From Methylococcaceae bacterium (GTDB lineage Bacteria > Pseudomonadota > Gammaproteobacteria > Methylococcales > Methylomonadaceae): a stretch of 11,011 bases of DNA. The notes under the pieces are model-generated. The model was not told where the DNA came from, made no database searches, and worked only from the letters and a program-made list of their open reading frames with translations. The DNA lies in assembly GCA_030699345.1 (NCBI GenBank), contig JAUYMX010000120.1:1-11011 (forward strand). Direction: 5' to 3'. The number at the start of each line of letters is the position of its first letter. Positions within the stretch are counted from its first letter, which is position 1. The position numbers and the translations under genes were made by a program. Of this stretch, positions 5,116 through 11,011 are shown one piece after another.

Positions 5116-7509
5116 ATGAAGTCAACCCGGAAAATTTTAAAAAATACAGCGCTATTGTGTTTGGTAGCTGGACTTACGGCCTGCGGCGGCAAGGAAGAGC
5201 GCAAAGCTAAATACATGGAAGAAGGCAAAGAGCTGTTTGCCGCCGGCAATTATCAAAAAGCCAGTTTGGCATTTAAAAATGTCTTACAGATTGACCCTAA
5301 AGATGTTGAAAGTCGCTATCAGATGGCGGAAGCGCTAAGTAAACTCGGCGATATTCAAGCCGCCGTTGGACATTATCAAGCTGTGATTGGTCTTGATCCC
5401 AAGCATGTGATGTCACGGGTGCGCATGGGTCAAATCTTCTTATTGGTAAAAAACGTTCCTGAAGCCGAAAAACTGACTAAAGAAGCTCTTGAAATTGATC
5501 CAAACAATATTGAGGCGATTGTTTTATTGGGTGGTATTCAAGCGTCTCAAGGCAATAAAGACGGCGCCAAGGCTCAAGCTGAATTAGCGTTACAAAAAAA
5601 GCCCGATGATGTTGCCGCAACCTTGCTAAAGGCTTCATTGATTGCCAGTGACAACAAGTTGCCGGAAGCGATTGCTTTGTTGGAGGAAAACAGCAAAAAA
5701 AATCCAGATAAAACCGCGCCGCTGTTGATGCTGGTCAATATGCATATTCAAACCAAGTCATTTGATAAAGCCGAAGAAGTCCTGAATTCGATTGCGAAGA
5801 TAGAGCCTAAAGAATTGGAACATCGCAAACGTTTAGCGCTGTTTCAAGTAGCTAATAATCAGTTAGATAAAGCTGAAACCGTGCTCCGTACTGCAATCAC
5901 CGATTTACCTGAAAATGAACAAGCTGGAATTTTGTTGGTAGATTTTTTAGTCACGAAACGTAGTCCGGAAGTGGCCACAGCCGAACTCAACAAAATGATT
6001 GAGCAAAAGCCGAAAGACTATGCGTTGCGTTTCAAACTTGTTGAGTTGCAAATGGCGCAAAAGCAGCTTGATAAAGTTGAACAAACCCTAAAAACAGTGG
6101 TCGAGCTTGATAAAGTCGGACCGCAAGCAATTATTGCTCGTGACAAATTAGCTCGTTTATATGCCGGCACCAATCGTATTGATGAGTCAAAAGTATTGGT
6201 TAGTGAAGTGCTTAAAGAAAATCCCAGGGATATTGAAGCGCTAACTTTACGTGGTGAATTTGCGTTGGCTGACAAGAAATTCCCCGAAGCTATTGGTGAT
6301 TTCCGTTCTGTGCTTGTTGATCAACCGCAAAATACCCGCGTATTAAAACTGCTCAGTGCGGCGCATTTGGCAAACAAAGATGAAAATCTAGCTCGTGAAA
6401 ACATGGAAAAAGTTGTCGCTATCGATCCTAAGGATGAGCCCGCACGCCTTGATTTAGTTAGATTGTTTATGCAGGCGGGTAACAAAGATAGGGCAATTCA
6501 GCAGCTTAACGATATGCTGAAGGTTGAGCCAAAAAGCAAAAACAGTTTGGAAACGTTGTTAAAAATTTATTTGGAACAAAAACAGTGGGGGCAAGCGCAA
6601 CAAGTCGCTAAGCAGGTCGAAGAAACGTTCCCAGAGGAAGCAACCGGTGCCTATTTATCAGCAATAGCCTATCAAGCCGAAGGCCAGCTGGAAAAAAGTA
6701 TCCCTCGTTTTGAGCAAGCATTGGCCAAACAACCGGAAACTGTTGAGCCATTAGTACAGCTTGTTAAAAGTTATTTAGGCTTAAAACAGCCTGATAAGGC
6801 CATAAAAAAACTTAACGAAGTAATCAAATCACAGCCTAAAAACTTTGTTGCTTATAATTTATTGGGCAGTGTTTATGGCAATGAGAAAAAATTGGATGAG
6901 GCGACCAAGGCTTACAGTAAAGCCATAGAACTCAAACCTGATTGGCCAAATCCTTATCGTAATTTGGCACTGATTTATTACGTGCAAAAGAACAAAGATG
7001 GGGCGATCAAGTTACTCAATACCGGTATTGAAAAAACCAAGGGTGCGTCGGAGTTGATCACGGACTTAGCGATGATTTACCAAAAAGACGGCGAGCAACA
7101 AAAAATATTAGCGCTTTACGAAGATGCTTATAAACAAAACCCGAATTCGGCAATGATTGTCAATAATTTGGCCAGCTCAATAGCCGATTATGCAACGGAT
7201 GCCGCAAGCTTGGAGCGAGCCAGAAAATTAGCTGAGCCGTTGGCGAAAGCGAATAACCCGGATATGCTCGATACCGTTGCCTGGATTGATTATAAATTAG
7301 GTGATTACGATAAAGCCTTACCTACCTTGCAGAAGGCATTGGCGGTAAATCCGGAATCGGCGATCGTTAATTACCATATCGGTATGGTGTATTTTAAGAA
7401 AGGCGATAAAGAACATGCGCGTGAACATCTTAAAAAAGCCGTCGATAAAAACCAGGAGTTTGTAGGGTTAAACGAAGCTAAGGAAACCCTTAAAGCACTT
7501 GGTCAATAA
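5116..7509 (+). CDS. TPR-repeat lipoprotein, PrsT/exosortase-system type
   Basis: A 797-residue protein with a lipoprotein signal: charged KSTRK start, hydrophobic core and lipobox LTAC with Cys23; Gly at +2 predicts the outer membrane, periplasmic face. From about residue 30 to the end it is a superhelix of roughly twenty tetratricopeptide repeats, many with the diagnostic DP or NP between helices (for example ALEIDPNN, AVIGLDPK, ALAVNPES). The C-terminal block LDTVAWIDYKLGDYDKALPTLQKAL resembles the end of the PrsT-type TPR proteins of PEP-CTERM/exosortase loci involved in exopolysaccharide export. No exosortase, glycosyltransferase or PEP-CTERM protein lies in the window, so the role is assigned from architecture only: a scaffold for a cell-envelope complex. 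AGGA at 5103-5106 is the ribosome site. It appears monocistronic, with its own promoter and terminator. A BamD-like or BcsC-like scaffold is an alternative. Confidence 0.85.
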   Translation: MKSTRKILKNTALLCLVAGLTACGGKEERKAKYMEEGKELFAAGNYQKASLAFKNVLQIDPKDVESRYQMAEALSKLGDIQAAVGHYQAVIGLDPKHVMSRVRMGQIFLLVKNVPEAEKLTKEALEIDPNNIEAIVLLGGIQASQGNKDGAKAQAELALQKKPDDVAATLLKASLIASDNKLPEAIALLEENSKKNPDKTAPLLMLVNMHIQTKSFDKAEEVLNSIAKIEPKELEHRKRLALFQVANNQLDKAETVLRTAITDLPENEQAGILLVDFLVTKRSPEVATAELNKMIEQKPKDYALRFKLVELQMAQKQLDKVEQTLKTVVELDKVGPQAIIARDKLARLYAGTNRIDESKVLVSEVLKENPRDIEALTLRGEFALADKKFPEAIGDFRSVLVDQPQNTRVLKLLSAAHLANKDENLARENMEKVVAIDPKDEPARLDLVRLFMQAGNKDRAIQQLNDMLKVEPKSKNSLETLLKIYLEQKQWGQAQQVAKQVEETFPEEATGAYLSAIAYQAEGQLEKSIPRFEQALAKQPETVEPLVQLVKSYLGLKQPDKAIKKLNEVIKSQPKNFVAYNLLGSVYGNEKKLDEATKAYSKAIELKPDWPNPYRNLALIYYVQKNKDGAIKLLNTGIEKTKGASELITDLAMIYQKDGEQQKILALYEDAYKQNPNSAMIVNNLASSIADYATDAASLERARKLAEPLAKANNPDMLDTVAWIDYKLGDYDKALPTLQKALAVNPESAIVNYHIGMVYFKKGDKEHAREHLKKAVDKNQEFVGLNEAKETLKALGQ

Positions 7510-7535
7510 CTCTTTGTTAGTTAATTAAGGGACTT

Positions 7536-7574
7536 AAAAGCCGGTGTATTGGTCATCAATACACCGGCTTTTTT
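7536..7574. terminator. Strong intrinsic terminator after the TPR lipoprotein
   Basis: Perfect 15-base arms AAAAGCCGGTGTATT (7536-7550) and AATACACCGGCTTTT (7558-7572) enclose a 7-base loop, with six T residues at 7569-7574. The A tract on the left makes it potentially bidirectional. It isolates the TPR gene from nnrS. Confidence 0.95.
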
Positions 7575-7637
7575 ATGCCTACAGATATAGCGGAATGGAA
7601 CAGTGTCATGTTTGTGATGACGATACAACAGGCCGGT

Positions 7638-7659
7638 TTGATAAAGATATGCGTATAAT
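7638..7659 (+). promoter_or_regulatory. Possible nnrS promoter with an FNR/NNR-like half site
   Basis: TATAAT at 7654-7659 is a good -10 box 38 bp before the nnrS start. No -35 hexamer is found at the normal distance. TTGAT at 7638-7642, followed four bases later by AT, matches the left half of an FNR/NNR/Dnr box (TTGAT-N4-ATCAA), but the right half is poor. A site between -35 and -10 would suit repression more than activation. The -10 call is moderate and the FNR reading weak. Confidence 0.3.
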
Positions 7660-7697
7660 TATCGACATCTTGTACTGCGTCCGCTGGAATTATCGCA

Positions 7698-8873
7698 ATG
7701 AAATTACAACCCATTTTTAACCTTCCTCTCTTTAACTTGGGGTTTAGAGCCTTTTTTGCTTTGGCGGGGTTTGCGGCTTTGTCCCTCTTCGTGCTCTGGA
7801 GCGCCATGATTGAAGGCGATCTGGCGCACGAAAATTATTTCAGCCAATATTACTGGCATGCCCATGAAATGCTGTTGGGCTATTCAGTTGCGGTAATTGC
7901 AGGATTTTTATTAACAGCTGTAAAAAATTGGACCGGAAAACCCACCTTAACCGGCGATCAATTAGCTGGGCTTTGTTTACTCTGGTTGTATGGTCGCATT
8001 GTGCCTTTTTATGAAGGCTTGTTACCAAATGAATTAATTGCGCTGATTGATTTTGCCTTCTTGCCGGTATTGGCTTATCAAATAATCAAGCCCATTCTTC
8101 AAGTCGGTCAATATCGAAATTTAGTTTTTGTTGCGCTATTACTGGTGTTGGCACTAGGTAATGGGTTAGTCCATGCGGAAATCCTTGGTTTTCAGGAAAA
8201 TACCGCATGGCTGGGTATTGAGCTGGTGGTTGCGACTATTATCGTTATGATTCTGGTGATTGCCGGTCGCGTGTTTCCTTTTTTTACTGAAAGAGGCTTA
8301 CCAGGCACATTAACAATCAAAAATCCGTTGTTTGATACCTTGTCTATAGTTGCTGCGGTCTTGGTATTTGCATTGGAATTAGCCGACATATCGGGGACTA
8401 TTTTGGCGCTGGCGGCTCTGTTTGCGGTTGTTGCAAATGTTGCCCGATTATCAGGGTGGTATGTGCAAAAGATTTGGTATGTGCCGTTGTTGTGGGTGCT
8501 TTACGTCGGCTATGGCTGGATTATTTTGGGTTTTGGTCTAACCATTTTCTCAGCATATGATTTGATAGCGGCATCGTTGGCGCTGCACGCATTTACGATA
8601 GGTGGTATTGGTGTATTGACCTTGGGCATGATGGCCAGGGTGTCATTGGGACACACCGGTCGGGCGTTGAGAGTGTCAAACGCAATGGCGATTAGTTTTG
8701 TTTTTATCAATATGGCGGCTTTGTGCCGAGTGCTGTTGCCGGTTGTCTTGCCTGGTTGGTACAACCTGCTGGTTTATGTGTCAACATTCGCTTGGTTAGC
8801 GGCATTTTCGTTATTTGTGTTTGTTTATTCACCAATATTAACAAGTGTCAGGGCAGATGGGCAGGATGGCTAA
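7698..8873 (+). CDS. nnrS: NnrS family heme/copper membrane protein (nitrosative stress)
   Basis: A 391-residue polytopic inner-membrane protein, the usual NnrS length, with about twelve hydrophobic segments. NnrS proteins are heme- and copper-containing membrane proteins that ease nitric-oxide stress, partly by limiting iron-nitrosyl damage; in denitrifiers they sit in the NO-responsive regulon. Signatures in order: FRAFFALAG (16-24), WHAHEMLLGY (53-62) with His54 and His56, AGFLLTAVKNWTG just after it, AGRVFPFFTERG (189-200), HAFTIGG with His297, and LGMMARVSLGHTGR (309-322) with His319. These histidines are the likely metal ligands. GGAA at 7686-7689 is the ribosome site. It is separated from the upstream gene by a strong terminator, so it has its own promoter. 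No nitrite or NO reductase gene is in the window. Confidence 0.95.
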   Translation: MKLQPIFNLPLFNLGFRAFFALAGFAALSLFVLWSAMIEGDLAHENYFSQYYWHAHEMLLGYSVAVIAGFLLTAVKNWTGKPTLTGDQLAGLCLLWLYGRIVPFYEGLLPNELIALIDFAFLPVLAYQIIKPILQVGQYRNLVFVALLLVLALGNGLVHAEILGFQENTAWLGIELVVATIIVMILVIAGRVFPFFTERGLPGTLTIKNPLFDTLSIVAAVLVFALELADISGTILALAALFAVVANVARLSGWYVQKIWYVPLLWVLYVGYGWIILGFGLTIFSAYDLIAASLALHAFTIGGIGVLTLGMMARVSLGHTGRALRVSNAMAISFVFINMAALCRVLLPVVLPGWYNLLVYVSTFAWLAAFSLFVFVYSPILTSVRADGQDG

Positions 8874-8888
8874 ATAGCGTAAAGCCGA

Positions 8889-8906
8889 GTTATCGCGTGC
8901 GATAAC
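8889..8906. promoter_or_regulatory. Perfect palindrome between nnrS and the permease gene
   Basis: GTTATCGC (8889-8896) and GCGATAAC (8899-8906) are perfect inverted arms around a 2-base GT centre. It lies 16 bp after the nnrS stop and 42 bp before the permease ATG. There is no T run, and a 2-base loop is poor for RNA, so a DNA-binding dimer site fits better than a terminator. No regulator is recognised. Confidence 0.4.
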
Positions 8907-8947
8907 AGTACCCTTTAGTCCTCCTTTGAAATTACTGCCTTTAATTC

Positions 8948-10048
8948 ATGACCAGCCAAGTTGAGTTTATAAGATTCCGTTTTATTAAAGACGCCTTCAA
9001 ACGTTTTTTACCCAATGAACAAGCTGTTTCATTAGCCATCATTCTAATTGTCAGTTTTGTATTGATTTATTCACTGGCTGATTTATTGATGCCCGTGTAT
9101 ATCGCCATTGTGTTGGCGTACTTGCTGGAAAGCCTGGTAATAAAAACTGAAACTTTAAACATGCCGCGAATGGCGGCAGTTTATCTGGTGTTTTCGTTAT
9201 TTATGACGTGCTTGGGTTTTTTATTGTTTTACCTGATGCCTATCGTTTCCCAGCAAGCCGTCGAGTTGGTGCAACAAATTCCCGATATTATTAATAGGGC
9301 GCGCATCGGCATCATGCGTTTGCCGGAACTGTATCCAAAATTTATCTCTGAAAGCAAAATCCAGGATTTTATGTTTGCTGTTCAAAGAGAGCTGCTTACC
9401 TATGGCCAGAGCGTGCTGAGCTTATCGGCTGCATCGGTAATTGGTTTGGTAAGCGCCATGATTTATTTGTTTTTGGTGCCGATGATGGTGTTCTTTTTTT
9501 TAAAAGACAAAGCTATATTGGTGTCCTGGTTTATTCAATTCATGCCCAGAGATAGGAATCTGACAGTACGTGTCTGGCAGGAAGTTGATGAGCAGATCGG
9601 CAATTATGTGCGTGGTAAAATTGCCGAAGTATTTATTCTTTGGGCCGTCAGCTATGCCACTTATTCGGCACTGGGGTTAAATTACGCCTTATTGTTGGCG
9701 GTTTTGATGGGCTTGTCGGTGATTATTCCTTACGTCGGTGCCACGCTGGTGACATTTCCTGTGTTAGGCGTTGCTTATGTGCAATGGGGATTTGGTGTCG
9801 ATGAGTTTATGTACACTATTATTGCCTATTCAGTCATTCAGTCCTTGGACGGCGTGTTATTAGTACCCGTTTTATTTTCTGAAGCGGTCAATTTACATGC
9901 TGTTGCCATTATTGTTGCCATTCTGTTATTTGGCGGTATGTGGGGATTTTGGGGTGTGTTTTTAGCTATCCCGCTGGCGACTGTGGTTAAAGCCGTGCTC
10001 ACCGCTTGGCCCAGAATAGATGATAAAGGTGGTTGTCCTAATTATTAA
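8948..10048 (+). CDS. AI-2E family transporter (PerM/YdiK-like permease)
   Basis: A 366-residue inner-membrane protein of the AI-2 exporter superfamily (usual length about 350-370). It has an early pair of membrane segments (about 25-70), a long amphipathic region in the middle with the VQQIPDIINRAR stretch near 110-120, and a later membrane core with FLVPMMVFFFLKDK, DEQIGNYVRGK, LSVIIPYVGA, and a C-terminal block (LVPVLFSEAVNLHAV, FGGMWGFWGVFLAIPLA) that is the family hallmark. Substrates differ in this family (AI-2, Na+/H+ exchange, uncharacterised solutes) and cannot be told here. An in-frame TAA at 8942 makes 8948 the first possible ATG; the ribosome site is weak, so expression may be low. 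It could be transcribed with nnrS or from the 74-bp gap. Confidence 0.9.
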   Translation: MTSQVEFIRFRFIKDAFKRFLPNEQAVSLAIILIVSFVLIYSLADLLMPVYIAIVLAYLLESLVIKTETLNMPRMAAVYLVFSLFMTCLGFLLFYLMPIVSQQAVELVQQIPDIINRARIGIMRLPELYPKFISESKIQDFMFAVQRELLTYGQSVLSLSAASVIGLVSAMIYLFLVPMMVFFFLKDKAILVSWFIQFMPRDRNLTVRVWQEVDEQIGNYVRGKIAEVFILWAVSYATYSALGLNYALLLAVLMGLSVIIPYVGATLVTFPVLGVAYVQWGFGVDEFMYTIIAYSVIQSLDGVLLVPVLFSEAVNLHAVAIIVAILLFGGMWGFWGVFLAIPLATVVKAVLTAWPRIDDKGGCPNY

Positions 10049-10257
10049 ATGCACCTATTTCGATATGTTTGGCTGTCGTTTTTTAGGTGCTCGTTATCAA
10101 TAGCGTTAAAGAGTTTTTTCGCTATTTTCCAACCGCTGTCGTATGCACGGACCGCAGCGATAGGGTGTGCCAAGTAGCATTGGTACAAATTATTGCCCTT
10201 TGTGAAGTAGCGGGCTTCTGGTGCCGTTAGACAGGACGCGGTTACGGCGGATGTGTT
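10045..10257 (-). pseudogene. Possible decayed or 5'-truncated gene on the minus strand
   Basis: The gap of 238 bp between the permease and the six-Cys precursor contains a minus-strand frame open for 70 codons, from after a TGA at 10258-10260 to a TAA at 10045-10047. Its translation is protein-like, with segments such as LTAPEARYFTKGNNLYQ and AHPIAAVRAYDSGWK, but it has no in-frame ATG or GTG; only internal TTGs are available. Its stop overlaps the permease stop tail to tail, a common arrangement for real convergent genes. I do not recognise the family. It may be a remnant of a gene or of a dispersed repeat; a 70-codon open frame can also occur by chance. Two short inverted repeats (10051-10057 with 10084-10090; 10099-10105 with 10120-10126) lie in it. 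No firm bufA promoter is visible. Confidence 0.3.
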
Positions 10258-10286
10258 TCATTAAATTAATCTAATCAGGAAAAACT

Positions 10287-10562
10287 ATGAAAAATACCAA
10301 CAATACATCGGGAGTGTTATTAGCGACTGCAGTCGCTGCATTATTCATGAGCGGCACCGTGACGGCGGCCGAGCAGGGTGCAGCACAAGAAGCCAAAGTT
10401 AGTTGTGGCGGCATCAACGCTTGCAAAGGCCAGTCTGAGTGCGCCACGGCAACAAGTTCATGTAAAGGCGCAAACGCTTGTAAAGGTCAAGGCGTTGTCA
10501 CCACGACTAAAAAAGAATGTGACGAAAAAGGCGGTAAGGTTGTAGCAACGCCATCAATGTAA
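10287..10562 (+). CDS. bufA: Bufferin-type six-cysteine RiPP precursor
   Basis: A 91-residue secreted peptide. Residues 1-28 form a Sec signal peptide (MKNTNN, hydrophobic core, likely cleavage after VTAA at 28). The mature part is small, polar and cysteine-rich with Cys at 40, 46, 52, 59, 65 and 78, in the pattern CGGINACKGQ and SCKGANACKGQG, then TKKEC. This matches the six/twelve-Cys bufferin precursor type, whose cysteines are modified by an MNIO enzyme (DUF692) and whose products bind copper in the periplasm. The presence of a signal peptide on a RiPP precursor is a hallmark of bufferins. The AGGA ribosome site is at 10277-10280, six bases before the ATG. The next gene encodes the DUF692 enzyme, which confirms the context. 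Copper rather than another metal is inferred from the family; which cysteines are modified cannot be read from the sequence. Confidence 0.82.
   Translation: MKNTNNTSGVLLATAVAALFMSGTVTAAEQGAAQEAKVSCGGINACKGQSECATATSSCKGANACKGQGVVTTTKKECDEKGGKVVATPSM
10416..10489 (+). repeat. Internal duplication inside the bufferin precursor
   Basis: AACGCTTGCAAAGGCCA (10416-10432) and AACGCTTGTAAAGGTCA (10473-10489) match at 15 of 17 bases, and both encode NACKGQ. The two differences are silent, so selection on the peptide is implied. A further CKG stands at residues 59-61. The six-Cys precursor therefore looks built from a duplicated C-x5-C-K-G-Q unit. Confidence 0.7.
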
Positions 10563-10580
10563 AAGGCTTATTTTTAACTG

Positions 10581-10614
10581 CAAAAGGGCGGTGCAATCCG
10601 CCCTTTTGTTTTTT
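10581..10614 (+). terminator. Intrinsic terminator/attenuator between precursor and MNIO genes
   Basis: CAAAAGGGCGG (10581-10591) and CCGCCCTTTTG (10598-10608) form a perfect 11-bp stem with a 6-base loop, followed by six T residues at 10609-10614. It lies within the operon, between the bufA stop and the bufB ribosome site. Partial readthrough would give many precursor transcripts for each enzyme transcript. Confidence 0.9.
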
Positions 10615-10637
10615 AGTAATTGATAGGAGGCAAGCCA

Positions 10638-11011
10638 ATGTCTGATGTAGAGCATAAGCGCAATCTTGGCTTCGGATTGGGCTTACGCACAGCTCATTAC
10701 GAGACCATTCTGGCTGAAAAGCCGCCCGTCGATTGGTTTGAAGTCATTACCGAAAATTATCTCGTCCCCGGCGGTAAGCCGCTTTATTATCTGGACAGCA
10801 TTCGTGCGAATTATCCGCTGGTTATGCATGGCGTCTCCCTTTCTATCGGCGGCACAGATCCTTTAAATTTGGACTATTTACGCCAAGTTAAAACATTGGC
10901 GGAGCGCATAGAACCCGCCTGGATTTCTGATCACTTATGCTGGACCGGCGTTAATGGCGTTAATCTGCATGATCTTTTGCCATTGCCGTACACGCAAGAA
11001 GCCGTGCAACA
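10638..11011 (+). CDS. bufB: DUF692 multinuclear non-heme iron oxidase (MNIO), N-terminal part
   Basis: The first 124 codons of a protein that runs off the right edge (family length about 280). The ATG at 10638 follows a consensus AGGAGG at 10625-10630. It is a DUF692/MNIO enzyme, a TIM-barrel oxidase with two or three iron ions that remodels cysteines in peptide substrates (as MbnB does in methanobactin synthesis). Visible signatures: GFGLGLRTAHYE (11-22) with His20, FEVITENY (34-41), MHGVSLSIGG (63-72) with His64, ISDHLCWTG (96-104) with Asp98 and His99, and LHDLLPLPYT (110-119) with His111. His64, Asp98, His99 and His111 lie in the family's metal-binding motifs. It directly follows its presumed substrate gene. 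The partner protein of the DUF2063/BufC type should follow outside the window. The window edge, not a mutation, cuts it. Confidence 0.93.
   Translation, partial: MSDVEHKRNLGFGLGLRTAHYETILAEKPPVDWFEVITENYLVPGGKPLYYLDSIRANYPLVMHGVSLSIGGTDPLNLDYLRQVKTLAERIEPAWISDHLCWTGVNGVNLHDLLPLPYTQEAVQ

Noticed and set aside
6018..6275. 85-codon minus-strand frame within the TPR gene
   Set aside because: Antisense shadow of a strongly coding TPR region; Ser/Leu-rich low-complexity translation, no ribosome site.
7556..7807. 83-codon minus-strand frame over the terminator and the nnrS start
   Set aside because: It crosses the strong terminator and the well-supported nnrS N-terminus; the translation matches nothing I recognise.
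8723..8905. 60-codon frame at the end of nnrS
   Set aside because: It overlaps the NnrS C-terminus in another frame and ends inside the palindrome; no ribosome site or family motif.
8920..8927. CCTCCTTT, whose complement is a perfect minus-strand ribosome site
   Set aside because: No start codon or open frame follows at a usable distance on the minus strand, so it is treated as chance.
10051..10126. Inverted repeats GCACCTA/TAGGTGC and AATAGCG/CGCTATT considered as a permease terminator
   Set aside because: Stems of 7 bp with loops of 26 and 14 bases, and no T run in the right place.
10049..10177. 43-codon plus-strand frame starting right after the permease stop (MHLFRYVWLSFFR...)
   Set aside because: No ribosome site of its own, and its opposite strand has the more protein-like frame; not enough to call a gene.
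10666..10866. 66-codon frame inside the MNIO gene
   Set aside because: Wrong frame: the DUF692 motifs lie in the frame starting at 10638, which has a consensus ribosome site.
1..11011. CRISPR array, tRNA/rRNA genes, insertion-sequence ends
   Set aside because: No regularly spaced direct repeats, no tRNA-like cloverleaf or rRNA sequence, and no transposase gene with flanking inverted repeats were seen by eye.

Overview
The window is about 11 kb of gammaproteobacterial chromosome of moderate GC content. Every confident gene is on the + strand. NnrS, a PerM/AI-2E permease, an exosortase-type TPR lipoprotein, and a six-cysteine bufferin precursor with its MNIO enzyme together suggest a Methylococcales-type methanotroph or a relative. 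That is an inference from gene content; no methane-oxidation gene is visible here.

Region 1 (1-4924) is a tightly packed, co-directional run: the 3' end of mtnA, cysZ (11 bp overlap with mtnA), an LprI-like lipoprotein (4 bp after cysZ), a GH46 chitosanase-like hydrolase (27 bp gap), and a large TPR-S/patatin/transmembrane protein (59 bp gap). A hairpin followed by a T run closes the run. The first two genes are housekeeping (methionine salvage, sulfate uptake). The last three look like an accessory module: a possible inhibitor lipoprotein, a lysozyme-superfamily glycan hydrolase without a signal peptide, and a membrane-anchored phospholipase with an N-terminal domain of a kind found in prokaryotic conflict systems. 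This trio is the best candidate for an undescribed system.

Region 2 (4925-7574) is a single transcription unit for an 797-residue outer-membrane-type TPR lipoprotein of PrsT type. It has a consensus -10 box, an 8+8 bp palindrome overlapping the expected -35 position, and a very strong 15-bp-stem terminator.

Region 3 (7575-10048) holds nnrS (nitrosative-stress membrane protein) and a PerM/AI-2E family permease, separated by 74 bp that contain a perfect 8+8 bp palindrome.

Region 4 (10049-11011) holds a gap of 238 bp whose minus strand carries a 70-codon open frame without a normal start, possibly a decayed gene. It is followed by the start of a bufferin-type (copper-sequestering RiPP) operon: a secreted six-Cys precursor, an intrinsic terminator or attenuator, and the first 124 residues of the DUF692/MNIO modifying enzyme, which runs off the window. 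The partner protein (DUF2063/BufC) would be expected just beyond the edge.
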